In this document: positions 34,614 through 47,800 of the stretch, piece by piece
Layout of the letters: the number at the start of each line of letters is the position of its first letter
How positions within the stretch are numbered: the stretch's first letter is position 1
NCBI GenBank assembly: GCA_013397935.1
Contig: VZRN01005893.1
Location: forward strand, 1,101,902-1,165,901
Origin: Dasyornis broadbenti
Taxonomy: Eukaryota; Chordata; Aves; Passeriformes; Dasyornithidae
DNA: 64,000 bases
Direction of reading: 5' to 3'
The notes under the pieces: model-generated
The model's database searches: none
What the model was told of the DNA's origin: nothing
What the model saw: only the letters and a program-made list of their open reading frames with translations
Position numbers and translations under genes: made by a program

Positions 34614-35247
34614 CTAATGTGGCTCTTTCCTCATGAAGAATATCCCAGTGGTCCAACTTTGCTTACGTTGTGGTAAGTCTCACGGGTAAGTGTGCTAAAA
34701 TTTAGGCTATTTTCTGTCTTTTAGGAAGTAGTTTTCATAACTGATTAAATAGAAGAAGGAAATTAGAAACAAGGGAGAAGGAAGGACCCAGTAAATTAAG
34801 TGATTACAGGACTCAGTATATGCAAGGCATAGGCTCATATTTCTGGTTTGAATCTGTTGGAGCAGAAATCTGAATCTAGAACTGCCAAGTGCAGAAGTGT
34901 ATCTTCTCTCTTTTGGATTTCTTCCACACGAGACCTGAGTCTGTTTTCTTCAGATGCAGCTTGAAAACAGTTATTGAAAAGTAATTTACAGTAAGAAGAC
35001 ATTCTTGATTGACAGCTAGATGAGGAAGTCATTCTTCATGTAGTACAGGCTCTGATCACCACTATGTAGATACCATAGATTTAAGAAAAATTGTCCCAGT
35101 TAAACTTCTTGTCAATTTTTGTCCAGTCTTCATGTCAAACAGACAGGATTGGTTTTTTTCACCCAGCCAATCTCCTTATTATGTTTTGCCAGTGCAGCAA
35201 TCTACATTTTAAACAGAACCTGTAACAGACTCTTACTGTGTGAACAG

Positions 35248-35262
35248 AAAAAAAAAAAAAAA
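35248..35262. repeat. A15 homopolymer
   Basis: Fifteen consecutive A residues. There is no flanking duplication or upstream retrocopy signal that I can see. Confidence 0.9.
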
Positions 35263-36111
35263 GGAAACGAGAAATTTATGTTAACAGCACAGCAGATATC
35301 AAAAGAATGTTATTCTTACTGCATTGTTTAGGTAGATAGGCAGTTCAGTAATGCCTTCCTCTTCCCACCCGCGCTTTCTTGGAACCAAGTCACAATTCCT
35401 ATTGGGCTTCAGATTTCAAGTCTCTGCACTACAGAATTACATGGTTTTTCTGCACAGTGTGTTTTCAATATGAAACAGAGTATATTTTTGCTCAGTGAAA
35501 CTTCCAAATTCTGTCTCCATGCTGGAGGAGTCATTTTGCATTGTGTTCCTGGTTGAATGCCTGAGAAAAACTGTATTCCTAGCTGAGAACTAGATTGCAA
35601 AGAAGCTAATCCTTTTATGTATGTATGTTCCTGCTTTCTCATTTTAGACATAGCGAGTATTGTTAAGAATCTTGGCATTACTCTTTGCCTTGACTTTTCA
35701 TGCATATCCATGTGCCAAATGTCATCAGAGAGTTTTTTCCAGCTGTGTATTTTTCTCATATACTGATAGACCATTATAACAATGTGGTCATAATGTGGGG
35801 TAGCGGAGTTTGGGCATTATGGCTCCAGAAGTCCATCATGACATTTTTCAGTATGGATTTGAAAGAACCTTTTATTGCATCTCTCCATCTTCAACTGGCC
35901 TCTTTTCCTTATAATCACACCACAAAAAGTAAGGTCAGCAAAAACATATGAGGAAGGTTTAACAAGCGGGTTCTTTGAGATTATATTCCAGGTTATAAAT
36001 ATATGAAACGTTATGTTTTTGTTGTGAATATGCTGCAGGGCTGAAGGCCAACTAGTTTTGCTGAGGTCTGGACATAAATGTTAATATTTTTCTTAACATT
36101 TTGCAAGAGAC

Positions 36112-36136
36112 CATTGTCCAAATGCATTGTCCAAAT
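36112..36136. repeat. 12-bp direct duplication, period 13
   Basis: cattgtccaaat occurs twice with one intervening base. It is a simple local duplication. Confidence 0.9.
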
Positions 36137-36713
36137 AAGCCACAGGAGATATTAATGTGCAATCTGGTGAATTTTAGTATATATCCAGCATGTTAATATT
36201 GTATTTTAAGATGCATACTCATATGTTTTTGGAAACTAAGCTTTCTTCTGTAGGAGAAAAAAAAAGAAAGTAAGATAGTATTGTGGGTAAAGGATTTCCT
36301 TTAAAACAGAAAGATATATTCTTGAACGCATAGCCAGATGTAAAACAATGACAGTGGCTGAAAATTTGTCACTGATTTTTTTCTCTAAAAATCACACATA
36401 CGTTATTTGCTCCCTCTACAGCTGGTCAGAGTTGTGATTTTCAGCCTGTGAAAACCATTACAGCAAGATTTTCTTTTCTGTAAGACCTAACTCTCAATTA
36501 AAATCAATCTCTTTTATGTTTGTGTGAGGAGTGAGAAGTGCAGGAACTAAATGAATGAAAAAGGAAGATTTTTCCTTTTATCAGTTTGTAAATATGTCAA
36601 AATAACCTTAAAAGCTTAAATGTGTTTATGGTCAAAAAAACTTACTCTACTAATACAAAAAAATAATTTTTTCCTTTGGTTTTATTTTTTTCCTTATATG
36701 ATTAATATGAAAT

Positions 36714-36738
36714 GTTATTCTGAAAAGTTATTCTGAAA
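36714..36738. repeat. 12-bp direct duplication, period 13
   Basis: gttattctgaaa occurs twice with one intervening A. It has the same period as the duplication 600 bp upstream but an unrelated sequence. Confidence 0.9.
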
Positions 36739-37290
36739 TTTTTATTTTTCTGGTTTTGACATGCTAATCCTTACTGATGAGAGATGCTTAAGCACATCTT
36801 TACCAACATAAACACGACTTGCAACACCTTGCTATCAGACAAACAATGAAATTTCTTGCAAACCTGTATCTAAAATTGGGGTTGTAGGACACACAAATCT
36901 ACTATCTAAATCCTAATTTTTAGTGAAAATAGCAATGAAATAATTAATATTTTTGGTGTTATAAAGCTCAATTTTGTATTATGCCTTGCATTATGCCCTA
37001 ATAAACCTGTTTATCCCTATAGAAAAACAAATTATTAAAACATAACTGCCAAGTAGTTTTGATTTCAGGATATTGACATATGGTCAGTTCTTCATTTGGT
37101 CTTTTGTTTGCATGTTTATTTTTTCTCACTCTATTGATTTGTATGTGATTTCAATCTGGAAATAGTTTGATGTGAAGTTCCATCTACTGGGTTTTGTTCC
37201 GCCTTTCTTCTCTAAATAAATAGAACTGGATTTTCAAATTTCAAGAATACCTGGCATTTAAAAAATAATAAAAGAATAATTATGATTATC

Positions 37291-37837
37291 ACAGAATCAC
37301 AGAATATTCTGAGTGGGAAAGGACCCACTTGGATCATCAAAGTCCAACTCCGGGCCTTGTACAGGACTGAGATGGGGATCACACCCTGTGCCCAAGAGCA
37401 TTTTCCAAATAGTTCTTGAACTCTGTCAGGCTTGGTGCTGTCACCACTTCCCTGAGGAGCCTGTTCCAGTGCCCAGCCACCCTTTGTGTGAACCTTTTCC
37501 TAGTATCCAACCTAAACCTCCCCTGACACAACTTCAGGCCATTCCCTCAGGTCCTGTCACTGACCACCACAGAGAAGAGATAAGTGCCTGCCTCTCCTCT
37601 TCCGCTCATGAGGAAGTTGTAACTGCACTGAGGTCTCCCCTCAGTCTCCTCCAGACTGAACAGACCAAGTGACCTCAGCCACTCCTCATATGGCTTCCCC
37701 TCAAGGCCCTTCAACATCTTCATTGCCCTCCTTTGCACACTCTCTAATAGTTTAACATCTTTCGTATACTGTGGTGCCCAAAAATGCATGCAAGGACTCG
37801 AGGTGAGGCTGCACCGGCCCAGAGTAGACCAGATCAT
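37291..37837 (-). mobile_element. CR1 LINE, 5'-truncated, antisense orientation
   Basis: The plus strand begins with cacagaatcacagaat (37291-37306), the reverse complement of the CR1 3' tail. It then runs backwards through the 3' UTR and the C-terminal part of the reverse-transcriptase ORF. On the minus strand the decoded peptide includes LESVQRRAMKMLKGLEGKPY, a GLFSLEE segment, YNFLMSGRGEAGTYLFSVV and, further on, HWNRLLREVVTAPSLTEFK before the natural stop, all hallmark CR1 ORF2 C-terminal motifs. A deletion after GLFSLEE shifts or shortens the frame relative to the family, so it is inactive. The 5' side is truncated near 37837, leaving under a fifth of a full CR1. It is better preserved than the copy at 3555, which suggests a younger insertion or a slower-decaying subfamily. 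Confidence 0.96.
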
Positions 37838-37863
37838 CTTTCATTCGTTCTGACAAATGAAAG
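37838..37863. repeat. Small inverted repeat at the CR1 truncation point
   Basis: ctttcatt (37838-37845) and aatgaaag (37856-37863) form an 8-bp stem exactly where CR1 similarity stops. It may be a coincidence or a feature of the integration site. Confidence 0.6.
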
Positions 37864-39050
37864 AGAATAAATTCTTGAATGATTCCTTTAGAGACTTTTC
37901 TAAAACCTCTTACTGTTACCTTATAGTCCTATAGATAATATGAACTCCAGGAACTGATAAGTGTCTGTTCACAAGTTTTGTTTTGTTTTCCCTGGTAAAA
38001 TAAATCCTCTAATTTGTTCATGACATTACTTTCATACTTCAAATCATCCAATTGTATCTTTGTGTATTGGTTTACAATATACCTAGTATATGCCTTTTTT
38101 ATTTTTAAATATCAGAAACTTAAATCAGAAATCCCAAATATATTAAGTAACTATATTACGTTTATGCAATTGTCTGTGTCAACCAAACATAATCTCAGTC
38201 AAATAATGGAATCCCTTTTGTTCTCATATATTGCTTTCCATAAAAATACGTTGATGTAAAATCATAAATATTGTATAACTGTGAATTAATTCTTGCTCAA
38301 GTCTATCCACATATGTTTTCATTATTTAGCTCAGAATTAGATTCAGGCCAGCTAGCTTATGCTTATCCAGGTCATTTCATTTGCCCTTTTAAATATTGCC
38401 CAACCTTTTCACTGATTATTTCTCTGCTATTCAAAGATGTATCAAAAACCAACAAGACCAGGAATTGTTTTTGTGCCTCTTTCAGGATTCTTGATTGTAG
38501 GGCTAAGTGGACAGACTCTGATTTAATTTTACAGCCAAGTGTTTCTTCAGTCACATGCTCTACATGTGCTTCCAACTTTGCTCCAAACAACCCCCACATG
38601 TGGTTATTGCCCTTTTGTTTTTTCTGCCTTACTAACAGCTAGTGGAAAACATTTTTGAACAGCTACCAATCTAACTGAGAAAAAGTAGCAGGTGGATGCA
38701 GACAAGCAGACAGAGGCAGAGCACAAGGAAACCACATTAGGTCACCAGGGGAGAGGGTTATCTGGGCACATTGGACTGCTGAACCGCTGCCAGTCTCTGG
38801 CAGGCATCACAGCAAAGGAGTATTTTAAGATGGATTTGAAGGACAATAAGTAACTGAAGGAATCTGGGTCCCTGACTAAACATTTGCTCCGTGATATAAC
38901 ATCAAAGAAATATAAATTTGGACATGGAAGGGGCAGAACCAGTCCTTTTCACCTCTTCACCAAATTGTGGATAGTATCATTTTTGTTGAATCACTTAGCA
39001 ACATGCTGGCTGACAAGTTTTTTTGGGTTATTTGGTTTGTTTTGTTCTGG

Positions 39051-39076
39051 TTTTTTTTTCTTTTTTTTTTTTTTTT
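39051..39076. repeat. T-rich homopolymer (T9 C T16)
   Basis: A near-pure T run broken by one C at 39060, preceded by the ggtttgttttgttctgg segment. Confidence 0.9.
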
Positions 39077-40640
39077 AAGTAAGTTTAAACCTCCTTTTGT
39101 ACAATTACAATTTTTCAAGTGGAGCTGAGTTAGTTGAAGCAGATGGTTTATCTTTTTTGGTAGTGCTTCTAGTTGGACAAATGAGACTTATTTCTACATC
39201 TTCCTCTCTCTTGCAGTGCCTACAAAGTCATTCCACATTTTACGCACCGTGTTTTGACTTATTTAATGCAGGCGTACTTTCCCTGCAGTAAACATGATTA
39301 CCCAAATACTTTAACTAGAGAGCTTCTGCTTTCCTCTCCGGTATAATTAGTCACACTGCACTCACACTGCATTTAAAGGGGGGAAAAAACCCACACATGG
39401 AGCATCTTGCAAATGTGCCTATAATCCCATACAGCTGCTTTCTTCACTTTATTCTTTTTTGACTGCTTATAGAACCAAATTGCTGCAGCTGGGCAGAATA
39501 CTGAGTAAAGTTGCAAAGACACCTCTCCTTTCTTTTCTTTGTAGAATCCACCCATTCAGGTGTCGAGGGATAGCTCTTGATTAGCAATTGCTTAACATGG
39601 GGCTAAGTTTTCTTGGATTCTAGCATTGAATAACTTGGCAGGATTTCTATTAGGTTTGAATTTCAAAGCCAAAAGAGTGATCTGAGATCGCATACTGGCA
39701 GTTCCACAGTGGTAATTTCCATGTTAAAAGAATACTTATCACCAGCACCACAGCGAAAAAGGCAGCTTTACACAGAAAGGGCCTCTTGTGAAATTAATTT
39801 GGTGTTTAGTTTATTAAGAAGCCGATTCCAAATGTGCTTTTTTTAGTTTCTTGTAAAGAAAACTCTTTCTAATTCTGCCGATATTTTGAAGGCAAAGATT
39901 TGTTTGTTTAAAAAATGTTTACAAAAATTCTGCTGAACCCATTTTTCATTTATGTGGCCAGCATGCTTTCTAATTCCTGCTTGCTAGAAATGGAGCAGGA
40001 GATGGAAAAGGGAATGATCAGTGTAGATTCAGTAAGATACTGGCCTGATCAGTTTGGCTAGTCTAAGTTCAGTAGGTAGTTCATTTGAAAGATTATTAGT
40101 GGATTTACCATTAGTAAGCTTGAAAGAACAACTTGCTTAGCAAAAGAAATTTTAGATAGGGAAGGAAAGGTGCATTTGTTAAGAAAAGACCCCCAAAAGT
40201 TTTTCCAGGTCTGTTGCATGTAATATAAAATAAAAATCTAACATAGGTCAGCTAAACAATGTCCTAATCTCTGCTTATTTCTGTCTATTAACTGTAAATG
40301 AACTTTGGGCAACTTGTTCAGATGTAGTCATCTAAAGTCAGTTGAGATTAATTCCACCCTTTGGTTTGTCTTTTTGTCTAACCCTAACTTGTTATGCTAC
40401 CTCCAGGAGTCACACCCACTCAATGTCTTGTCTGTTTGGACAGAGACCTCTTCTGACACAAGGCAATCTTGTCCTGTGTGCTGGTGCAGAGCTCAGAGCC
40501 GAAAGAAGAAATAGGAGACCTTGGCTTTCTTGAAGAATTAGAATGCCCTGAGGAAGCAGCAATCAGCAGGCATTAACTTGTGATCACAAGCACAGGAGCT
40601 GCATCTTCGATGGACGTGTTAGAGGAAGGGTAAAAGCTTC

Positions 40641-40656
40641 ATGGAGAGCTCTCCAT
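40641..40656. repeat. 16-bp perfect palindrome
   Basis: atggagagctctccat reads the same on both strands. About one 16-bp palindrome is expected per 64 kb by chance, so no function is inferred. Confidence 0.85.
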
Positions 40657-41194
40657 CTGTTACTGGAGGCAGCAAGGGGACAGAGCGGAAAACATGCTAA
40701 CACAGAATGCTCTCTAAGCAACGTTTATTCTATATATTAAAAAGGAAGAAGATAAAAAGCCTCAAACCTGGTTTATATCAGGCCTTCTTCAAGCTCTGGA
40801 AATAATAAAAAAAAGCATATCAGACTGCGTCTGTCCATGTTACCTAATTCCTTATGGCCCATTTAAAAACAGACTGCCTTCTAGAGTAATAGAGATTACT
40901 GCAACACATGTATTACAGCCTTTCACCTCTGAGGTGAATGTTAGCGCAAGAAAGCAATATGCTGTACAAAATATGCAGGGAGTTAAACAGCTCTTCAGTT
41001 GTTGGAGGAGATCATTTTATTCAGTGAGAAAGGAGCACATGAAATGGAAAAGGAAGAAATAAATGTTTAAAAGGAAGAGGGAAGTGGGATTGGGATTGTC
41101 AATTTAAGAAGACACAGCCCTGAGAAGCAGGATCTGAGAAACAGTCGGTGACTGAATCCTTTGTATTAATAAAGAAGAAAACATGCCACACAAT

Positions 41195-41214
41195 AGACAG
41201 ACAGATAGATAGAT
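41195..41214. repeat. Compound tetranucleotide repeat (AGAC)2(AGAT)3
   Basis: Five tetranucleotide units occur in a row, changing from AGAC to AGAT. This is a short GATA/GACA-class microsatellite. Confidence 0.9.
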
Positions 41215-41860
41215 TTAAGAGTTTCTAACTTTGAGGAAGGAGATTGCAAGGTTTCTGAACTACCTTCTTGTCATTTAAAGAAAGGCTATTTTTCATATTT
41301 TAGAATATAATTCAGCTAGAAGAAATGCAGAGCTATGGTACAGATAAATGTTTTTATATTATGCAGCATTCAAAAAGATAATTGCAGATACATTTAGAAG
41401 ATAAAAATTGTATTCATTTGAAAAAACTACATTTAGAACATGGCCAATGATAATTTTGTAAGTAGAATTTTATTAGTAGAGTTGTATTAATAGAATTATT
41501 ATTTTCCTCTCCTGCCTGGTTCATTCTTATAATTTTTCTCTGTTTATCTATTTCAGAATTTTTTTCTTTTAGTTTGAGAAAGGTATCTGCTCATTCTCCA
41601 CTTTTTCTCCAAAGCAGAAAACAAATTCAGCAAACATTAGGACTGAACTCTCAACTGAACTCTGTAAAAGTAGAATCATAATTAGGCAAAGTTAGTTTGT
41701 CTGCTGCTGTGTGTAAACAAGTTGAATAACTTCATTATTTTCAAGCTTTGCCCCTACATTAGAATAATTCACACTACTTCAGGGAAATGACACCTGCTAA
41801 TTAACCACAAGCAGACAAAGCACTTTAACAGCCATAATCAGTCATTTTCTCCTGCAGTTT

Positions 41861-41929
41861 AAAAAAGATGAAAAAATAACCCCACCAAAAAAAGAAAACA
41901 AAAAAAAAAAGAAAAGAAGAAAAGATCAA
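41861..41929. repeat. A-rich low-complexity tract
   Basis: This stretch is nearly all A with scattered C and G (for example acaaaaaaaaaagaaaagaa). The short open frames that cross it are artefacts of low complexity. Confidence 0.85.
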
Positions 41930-44241
41930 AACCTTTGTGACAAGATGTTTCCATGAATCATCCTCTAGAGGAAACCTTACTGCTTGAATTAGATTCAAAT
42001 AGAATAAGTCACACATCTGTTCAGAATAGGAATTAAGTGAACTCACATATATGCTCTATCGTATTTTACACAGACACCTGTTTGGGACTCCAGCTAAAAG
42101 TAGATATCTAAAGTGGTCAATATGCATAGTCAATATATATTTATTGAATAACTCATTCCTAACAGAGGTTTCTACAATAATGAACTAGTAACTTCCCAAA
42201 GTTCCCTCCCTCTCCATTGACAACCTTGCCCTTGGCATGCACATCAGCACTGCAGATGACTGAAGTTTAGTGGTGTGAATCAGCCCAACAATCCTGTCCC
42301 CAAATAATTTAAATTCAACACACACAAGAGAAATAAAATATTTGCAAAAGCAAATATTATTCCTATTTTGCAGTGAGAAGATGAAGCATGGAAAATAAAT
42401 CTCCTACACATGGTTTCACTGAAAGGCTGTGATGGAATAAGAAACAAATCCCAAACTGATGGTGTCCTGCTTCAGGAACACTATAGTTCTAATTATGCCT
42501 TTCCCCCCTCTGCTTTCACATTCTAAGACCCTGCAGAATTGTTTCAATTGTATTTTTAAGAGTTTCTATAAATCCTGATTTCTCAATTCATTTGCAACAG
42601 TTTAGAAAGTATTTTGCATGTCCTGGTAGCCTACTGCATTAACCAAAATTGTGCCGATACTCTCCAGAACAGAGTGAAAAGGTCAAAACAACAAAGCCTT
42701 CTTGTATGTTGAGTGGGAAAGATCTGCTTCCTGGGACATACCAGGACTTAAAACCTCAAGCTAAAAGTGGAAGACATATAAGAAAATGGTTTCACAGTGA
42801 TTGGTAGTTGGAAAACTAAAATATAAAATCACAAAAAACAGATATTTCAGTCTCAGTTCTACAGTAGCTTGGAGAAAAAATTGAGCCCTGGGGAAAAGTG
42901 CTGAAAACAGCAAAAGAAATTATGGAAATCCATTTAAGAAATTGAGATTGTGAATGTTATTCACAAAATAGAAGGGGACTCCAAGGACAAAAAAAAGTCA
43001 CAGCCTTTCTAGACATATGCCAAGAGAAGTGTGTTTGACATTTCCATTACATGGGTAAGAACCAGGTAGAAACTATTACAGGGAGATGCTGAACAGGCTG
43101 AAGGGCTACACAGTCTTTTTTCCATCACATGACTTGGAGCATGTTAGGCAATTCCAGTGTTAGACCTTTCATCCTTTGACCCCACTGTCCCTCTCCAGAG
43201 ATATACTGATATCCTTCATTATTTTTCTAGGTATTTGCATACCTTTTAACAATCCTTGAGCCAAATTAGAACAGTCTTTATCAAATAATTTTCTAAACCA
43301 CAGCTATAGGTATTGCCACAAAATTGTTATACACTTTGATCAGATTCTGGAAGAGTTTATATGCTGTTCTTGCTTGAAATGACAGGAGACAGGACGTTTT
43401 CACTAATCATTAAGAAAGGAGCTGCCAGGAAATCTCACTCTTCAGATCATGTAAAGGATTCCCTGCGGTGTTTTCTTTAAGAAGTTCTGATCGCTCCACT
43501 CTAAAACTTTGTAATTTGGCACATGAAACTTCTGCAGGTGAGAGTGGTCCATTTCCTTTCCATGATGAAATTTCACACAGATTGGCTGAGCTGAGTAGTG
43601 TTGAGCATGGCTGTGTCCTTAGCTTTTCCAGGAAATTGTTATCAATTGCCACTATCCTAGAACACTCTAGAGAACCTCATGCAACACAACCAAAAAAGCA
43701 GCGTGTGAACTGAAGACAGCAGCTCTGTTCTAGCGACACTCTTCTTCTCATTCATGACAGAGAGAGACCCAGAGTTTCTTATCTTCATGTCTAGCAGTCA
43801 CCATATAGTTACGAGACAACCACTTCTTCTTGGTCGACTTTCTGTGAAGGAAGCCCTGTTTCTGAGGGCAGAGAACCGATCTCCTGGACAGCTATGAGAC
43901 AGTGATAGCCTATGCTGTGACACAGTGGATGATCAGGACTTTCTGGCATGTAACAGTGTTAAGTTCTACCTTTTCTCTACCAAAATATATGCAAAAGTAT
44001 TTTTAAAGAAACATTGCTTAGGCTGCAAAGTCCCAGTCCTGTGAATTATGGGATCTCAAGACAACAGTAATTTGCACCTATCTGTAAGTGTATTGAAAGT
44101 TCCCATGAAAATATGACCTTGCCCAATTTTTTAAAGATATGTCAGAAACAAAATTAGGGATAAATGCTCTTATATTTGGCATTTCCTAACATTTAATTAA
44201 TTTAGCAATCCAATACAATGCAAGTAACTTTCCTGTACTGC
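41930..44241. other. Unassigned non-coding sequence
   Basis: No gene and no repeat family is recognised. The segment 43410-43720 has open frames on both strands (about 80 codons each) with no protein similarity that I can see. Confidence 0.55.
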
Positions 44242-44259
44242 TTTTTTTTTTTTTTTTTT
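44242..44259. repeat. T18 homopolymer
   Basis: Eighteen T residues are followed by gtttggttttgggttttttt, part of a recurring T-run plus G-run pattern in this window. Confidence 0.95.
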
Positions 44260-44670
44260 GTTTGGTTTTGGGTTTTTTTCAGTAATTACAGACGTACATA
44301 CATACATTTATGCTCATATACATTTATAACACTGGGAGAAAGGAAGCTGTGTTTTTCATTCAGTATGAAGAAAAGTCTTGCTTGACTCGTTTCCCTGTAA
44401 TGATTCTTGAAGAAGATAAGTAAATAAAAAGGCTAAAGACCTCATGAACTCTATGCTACACCTGTAATTACAGCACTTAAGGGTTCTTAACCTCACTGCA
44501 GAAGAATAAAAGGAAACTATCTCAACATAAGCACTCTTGGGTACATGCTAAATCTGTTCCCTTTTTCTTAGCCCACCACGTCCCACCAGCTGACCTAATG
44601 AACAAGTCCTTTCTGACTTCAGAACAATCTACATTTTAGCCATTCCAGCTGGGAACAAGCAAGGTTGTGT

Positions 44671-44684
44671 GTTGCTATGGCAGC
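44671..44684. promoter_or_regulatory. Candidate RFX X-box
   Basis: gttgctatggcagc fits the palindromic RFX-family X-box (GTTRCC-N-GGYAAC type) with one or two deviations. RFX proteins bind such sites in promoters and enhancers of ciliary and neural genes. This is a motif match only. It lies 91 bp upstream of a hairpin and about 4 kb from a better X-box. Confidence 0.3.
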
Positions 44685-44774
44685 AGTTGCACTGAGAATG
44701 GCTTAAGTAGAAAAGGTGGCAAAGGCAGCCAAAAATAACAAGTTATAAAGAGGTGGGATTCTGTTTATCTGCTG

Positions 44775-44805
44775 TTAGGTGGATGGGGTTAAGCCATCTA
44801 CCTAA
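44775..44805. repeat. 12-bp hairpin stem with 7-nt loop
   Basis: ttaggtggatgg (44775-44786) pairs with ccatctacctaa (44794-44805) through 11 Watson-Crick pairs and one G-U. The loop is 7 nt. The fold is compact and fairly GC-containing for this region. Confidence 0.7.
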
Positions 44806-47800
44806 GCCGTGATGTTTAGGAGCCCTGGCTATGAAAGTATTTTAAACCGTAAGTATCAGCATGAGATCTGTGGTGATGGGTTGGTAACTTAGGGGATCAC
44901 AGGCATTGGACAAGATCTCATTTGTCCAGTTCACAGAGGATGCTCTGCTTCAGTTCACATACCCCTTCTCCATTTATTGCTTGGCACCATATAATGCAAG
45001 CTGTATTTCCTCTGTGATCCTCCTTGAGCGACATAAACTCACTCAATTCCTACAGAGTAGGCATCCTTGAGTAACAAGTGACTATTACTATGTAAGAAGA
45101 GCTCAGAGAGTTAATAATTTTCCCTTTGGTTTCCCTAAGTGTTGGTCACAAAATTGTTCCATGTCTGCTGCAAGGAAGAGTCGAGTCTTTGCAGGCAAAA
45201 TCCTGGCAGCACACAGAATATTCATAGTTTCCATTTTTAATTCTGCACTTCCTGTTACATGTATTTGCTCTCAAGCCACTTCGTTTAAATGATGAAATAC
45301 AGCACATTTAAACAAAAAATTTCTACTGACTTGCAAACCTACAAGAATACTTGCAGCCAAACAAACCATGCAGCACAAAGCTCACCAAAGAGGTTGTGTG
45401 AGGCTGGAGTCACTGAGGGCTGTATAAAGTTTAAAGAACTGAAGAAAATGTTTGTGACAGTTTGATATAGCCCAGTTATTTGACATATGACCAATGTAGG
45501 ATCCAAAGTGTGGTTGGTAAGGTAGATTCAATAAGGAAGTACAATTAATTTTCTGCATGTATTGTTATAATTAATTATTTCCTCTTCCACTCTTTTCTGA
45601 GAACTCTGCAGTATCTTCTTCAGTATAAGTTTAATGGGCTATATAGGAAGGATAAATGTTGCAGTCATGGAATGGAAATATATGTGTTGCAACACATCAC
45701 TTGTGTGTTCTTTCATATAACCAGAAATGAAACAATCAAGATTTATCATTCTTTTGGTCATCTTAAGAGAGAGAGGTTGATGCATACAGTCCCTGGCACT
45801 TCCATGTGTGTTCCCCCTTAGCTAAAATGCAGATCACTATTGCAGGTGGCTGAACAGTGGTTACAATGTAAATTATTTAAGGCTTAAAAAATGAGATGAC
45901 ATTTGAAATGTGTCATTGTTAATTTAAAAAAAATCTGATTGTTTTGATGTTTTTCCCACCCACACATGTCTAACTTTGTCCATCTATTTTTTTCAGTCTT
46001 TCTTTTTTACCCTACAGGAACTTTGTCATCCTCTTCAACTGCCATCTTCATTTAATGATGAAAGGAACAACAGAACATGCAGGTCCAAAGAAGCTATGAA
46101 AAATATAACCTAGGTTCTGCTGCAATAAAGAAATAACAAGGCATAATGTGGAACAGTCTCTGAGTACTTGTTTCTCTGAATAGTCCACTTATATCAATTA
46201 GATTACTACAGTGATTAAAAGAATAAAAATAAGGCCAATATTGTTTTAGAATTAATGTAATAATTTGACTTTAAGACCTCTTTTGTGTTAATCTGACCAA
46301 ACAGTCAGCACTGAGTTCCTTGGATTGCTGTGAAAGTTGCTGGCTTGATCAGTTAAACTGGCATAGCTCTTCCAGCATTCACGGCAGGCACAATGCTCTG
46401 CTTGGTGACTATGGAACCTGTTCTCCCCAGAGCTTTATCTCCACTGGGAAAATCTTTTTCTCTTTGCTAAGCAGTGCTCGTGCTGGCAAAATGATGAGGA
46501 TGCACCACATCAGGAGGTAACTGTACTTGTCTGGGGAGACCATACCCACAAAACAGCAGCAGAACTGCCATGGCCCACAGTAACCTAAATTTCCTTAGCA
46601 TATTGCTTTGAAACTCATTGCAAATACACTATCCATGCAGCAGGCTTTAATAAAATATGCACCCTGCTCCCTGTGCCCTGTTCCCTTTGGAAAGAGCATA
46701 CGCACTAAAAGGGAGCTAGAGAGTTCCCAGACAGTCATACTGTAGCCAGAGCTGCTGCAGATTTGGGGTACAGTTGCTTCACTTAACTCAATGTTTCAGC
46801 TGTTTAAATCTCAGCAAGTCGTACCTGGCACTTTTAAGAAAACAAAAAGACTTAACTGTAATTAGAAATAAATACTTCTAGACTGCAAGATGAGGAAGGC
46901 TGAGAAAAGTAATTTGGGATGAAATCACTTTCCAGTGAGAATAAATTTGGCTGCATGGAAGCTGTATGAAGAGCCAGCCAAGTTTTGGGCATGGAACTGT
47001 AAGCTGCCCTTTGTAATTTATTATACAATGTTATCAAATTTGTGTAGAATATAAGACTATCTGTTATGATTATATATTATGAATGAGTGCATAAACTTTA
47101 ATAGATATAGAGTTGTCTCTCATAAGACCTGAGCTTTGGCAGCTGGATCACTGTGTTCTCACAGTGGTTGTTTTTGAAGAACAATAATTGCTTTACAGTA
47201 TAAAGAGTCAAATGACGTGTGTGTAGCTTACATATTGATTCAAATAGTGCTTTACAAAGTCAAGATTCAGGTTTGCAAGCACATAAGAAAATCACCAAAC
47301 TTTTGCTGCCTTTTTATATTCTTTTTATATGCTTGGTGTTTTGCAATTTTAGCTTCCCTGTGCACCTAACAGAAATTTGCTAATATGTATTTTGTATTTT
47401 CATCTTGGAAGGATAAACTTAAATACATTTGAGAAATTAATAGGCTATAACATTACATTTAATTATTTACCATTAAAATAGTCCAATGTTGTACTAGCTA
47501 GAAATTGAAATAAACCTTGAGAATACCTTATATTGCTTTTTCAGATTCACTGTAATGAAGATAAAAATAAAATCAGAATATATTTCTGTGACAAAAAACC
47601 CCAAATATAAAGGACCAAGAAATACTGCAGCTTTTCTGCTCTCTGGTGTTGTAGAAAAGACTTCAGACTCTTGAAAACCATGATCCCTTAGCTGTTAACA
47701 AATATGTGAATGCAGTCCAAACCATTAGAACAATATAAACAAAGCAAGAAAGAGAAAATTCAGCAGTCACTGTCAACCCTTGTATGGAGATAAAAGCACA

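Larger units (their letters stand above)
33431..37290. other. Unassigned non-coding sequence with small repeats
   Basis: No gene is supported. It contains an N gap at 34572-34613, an A15 run at 35248-35262 and two 13-bp-period duplications at 36112 and 36714. The last kilobase before the CR1 is strongly AT-rich. Confidence 0.55.
37864..41194. other. Unassigned non-coding sequence
   Basis: No gene is supported. It includes a T-rich tract at 39051-39076 and a 16-bp palindrome at 40641-40656. The segment 40430-40700 is moderately GC-rich and contains the palindrome. Confidence 0.5.
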
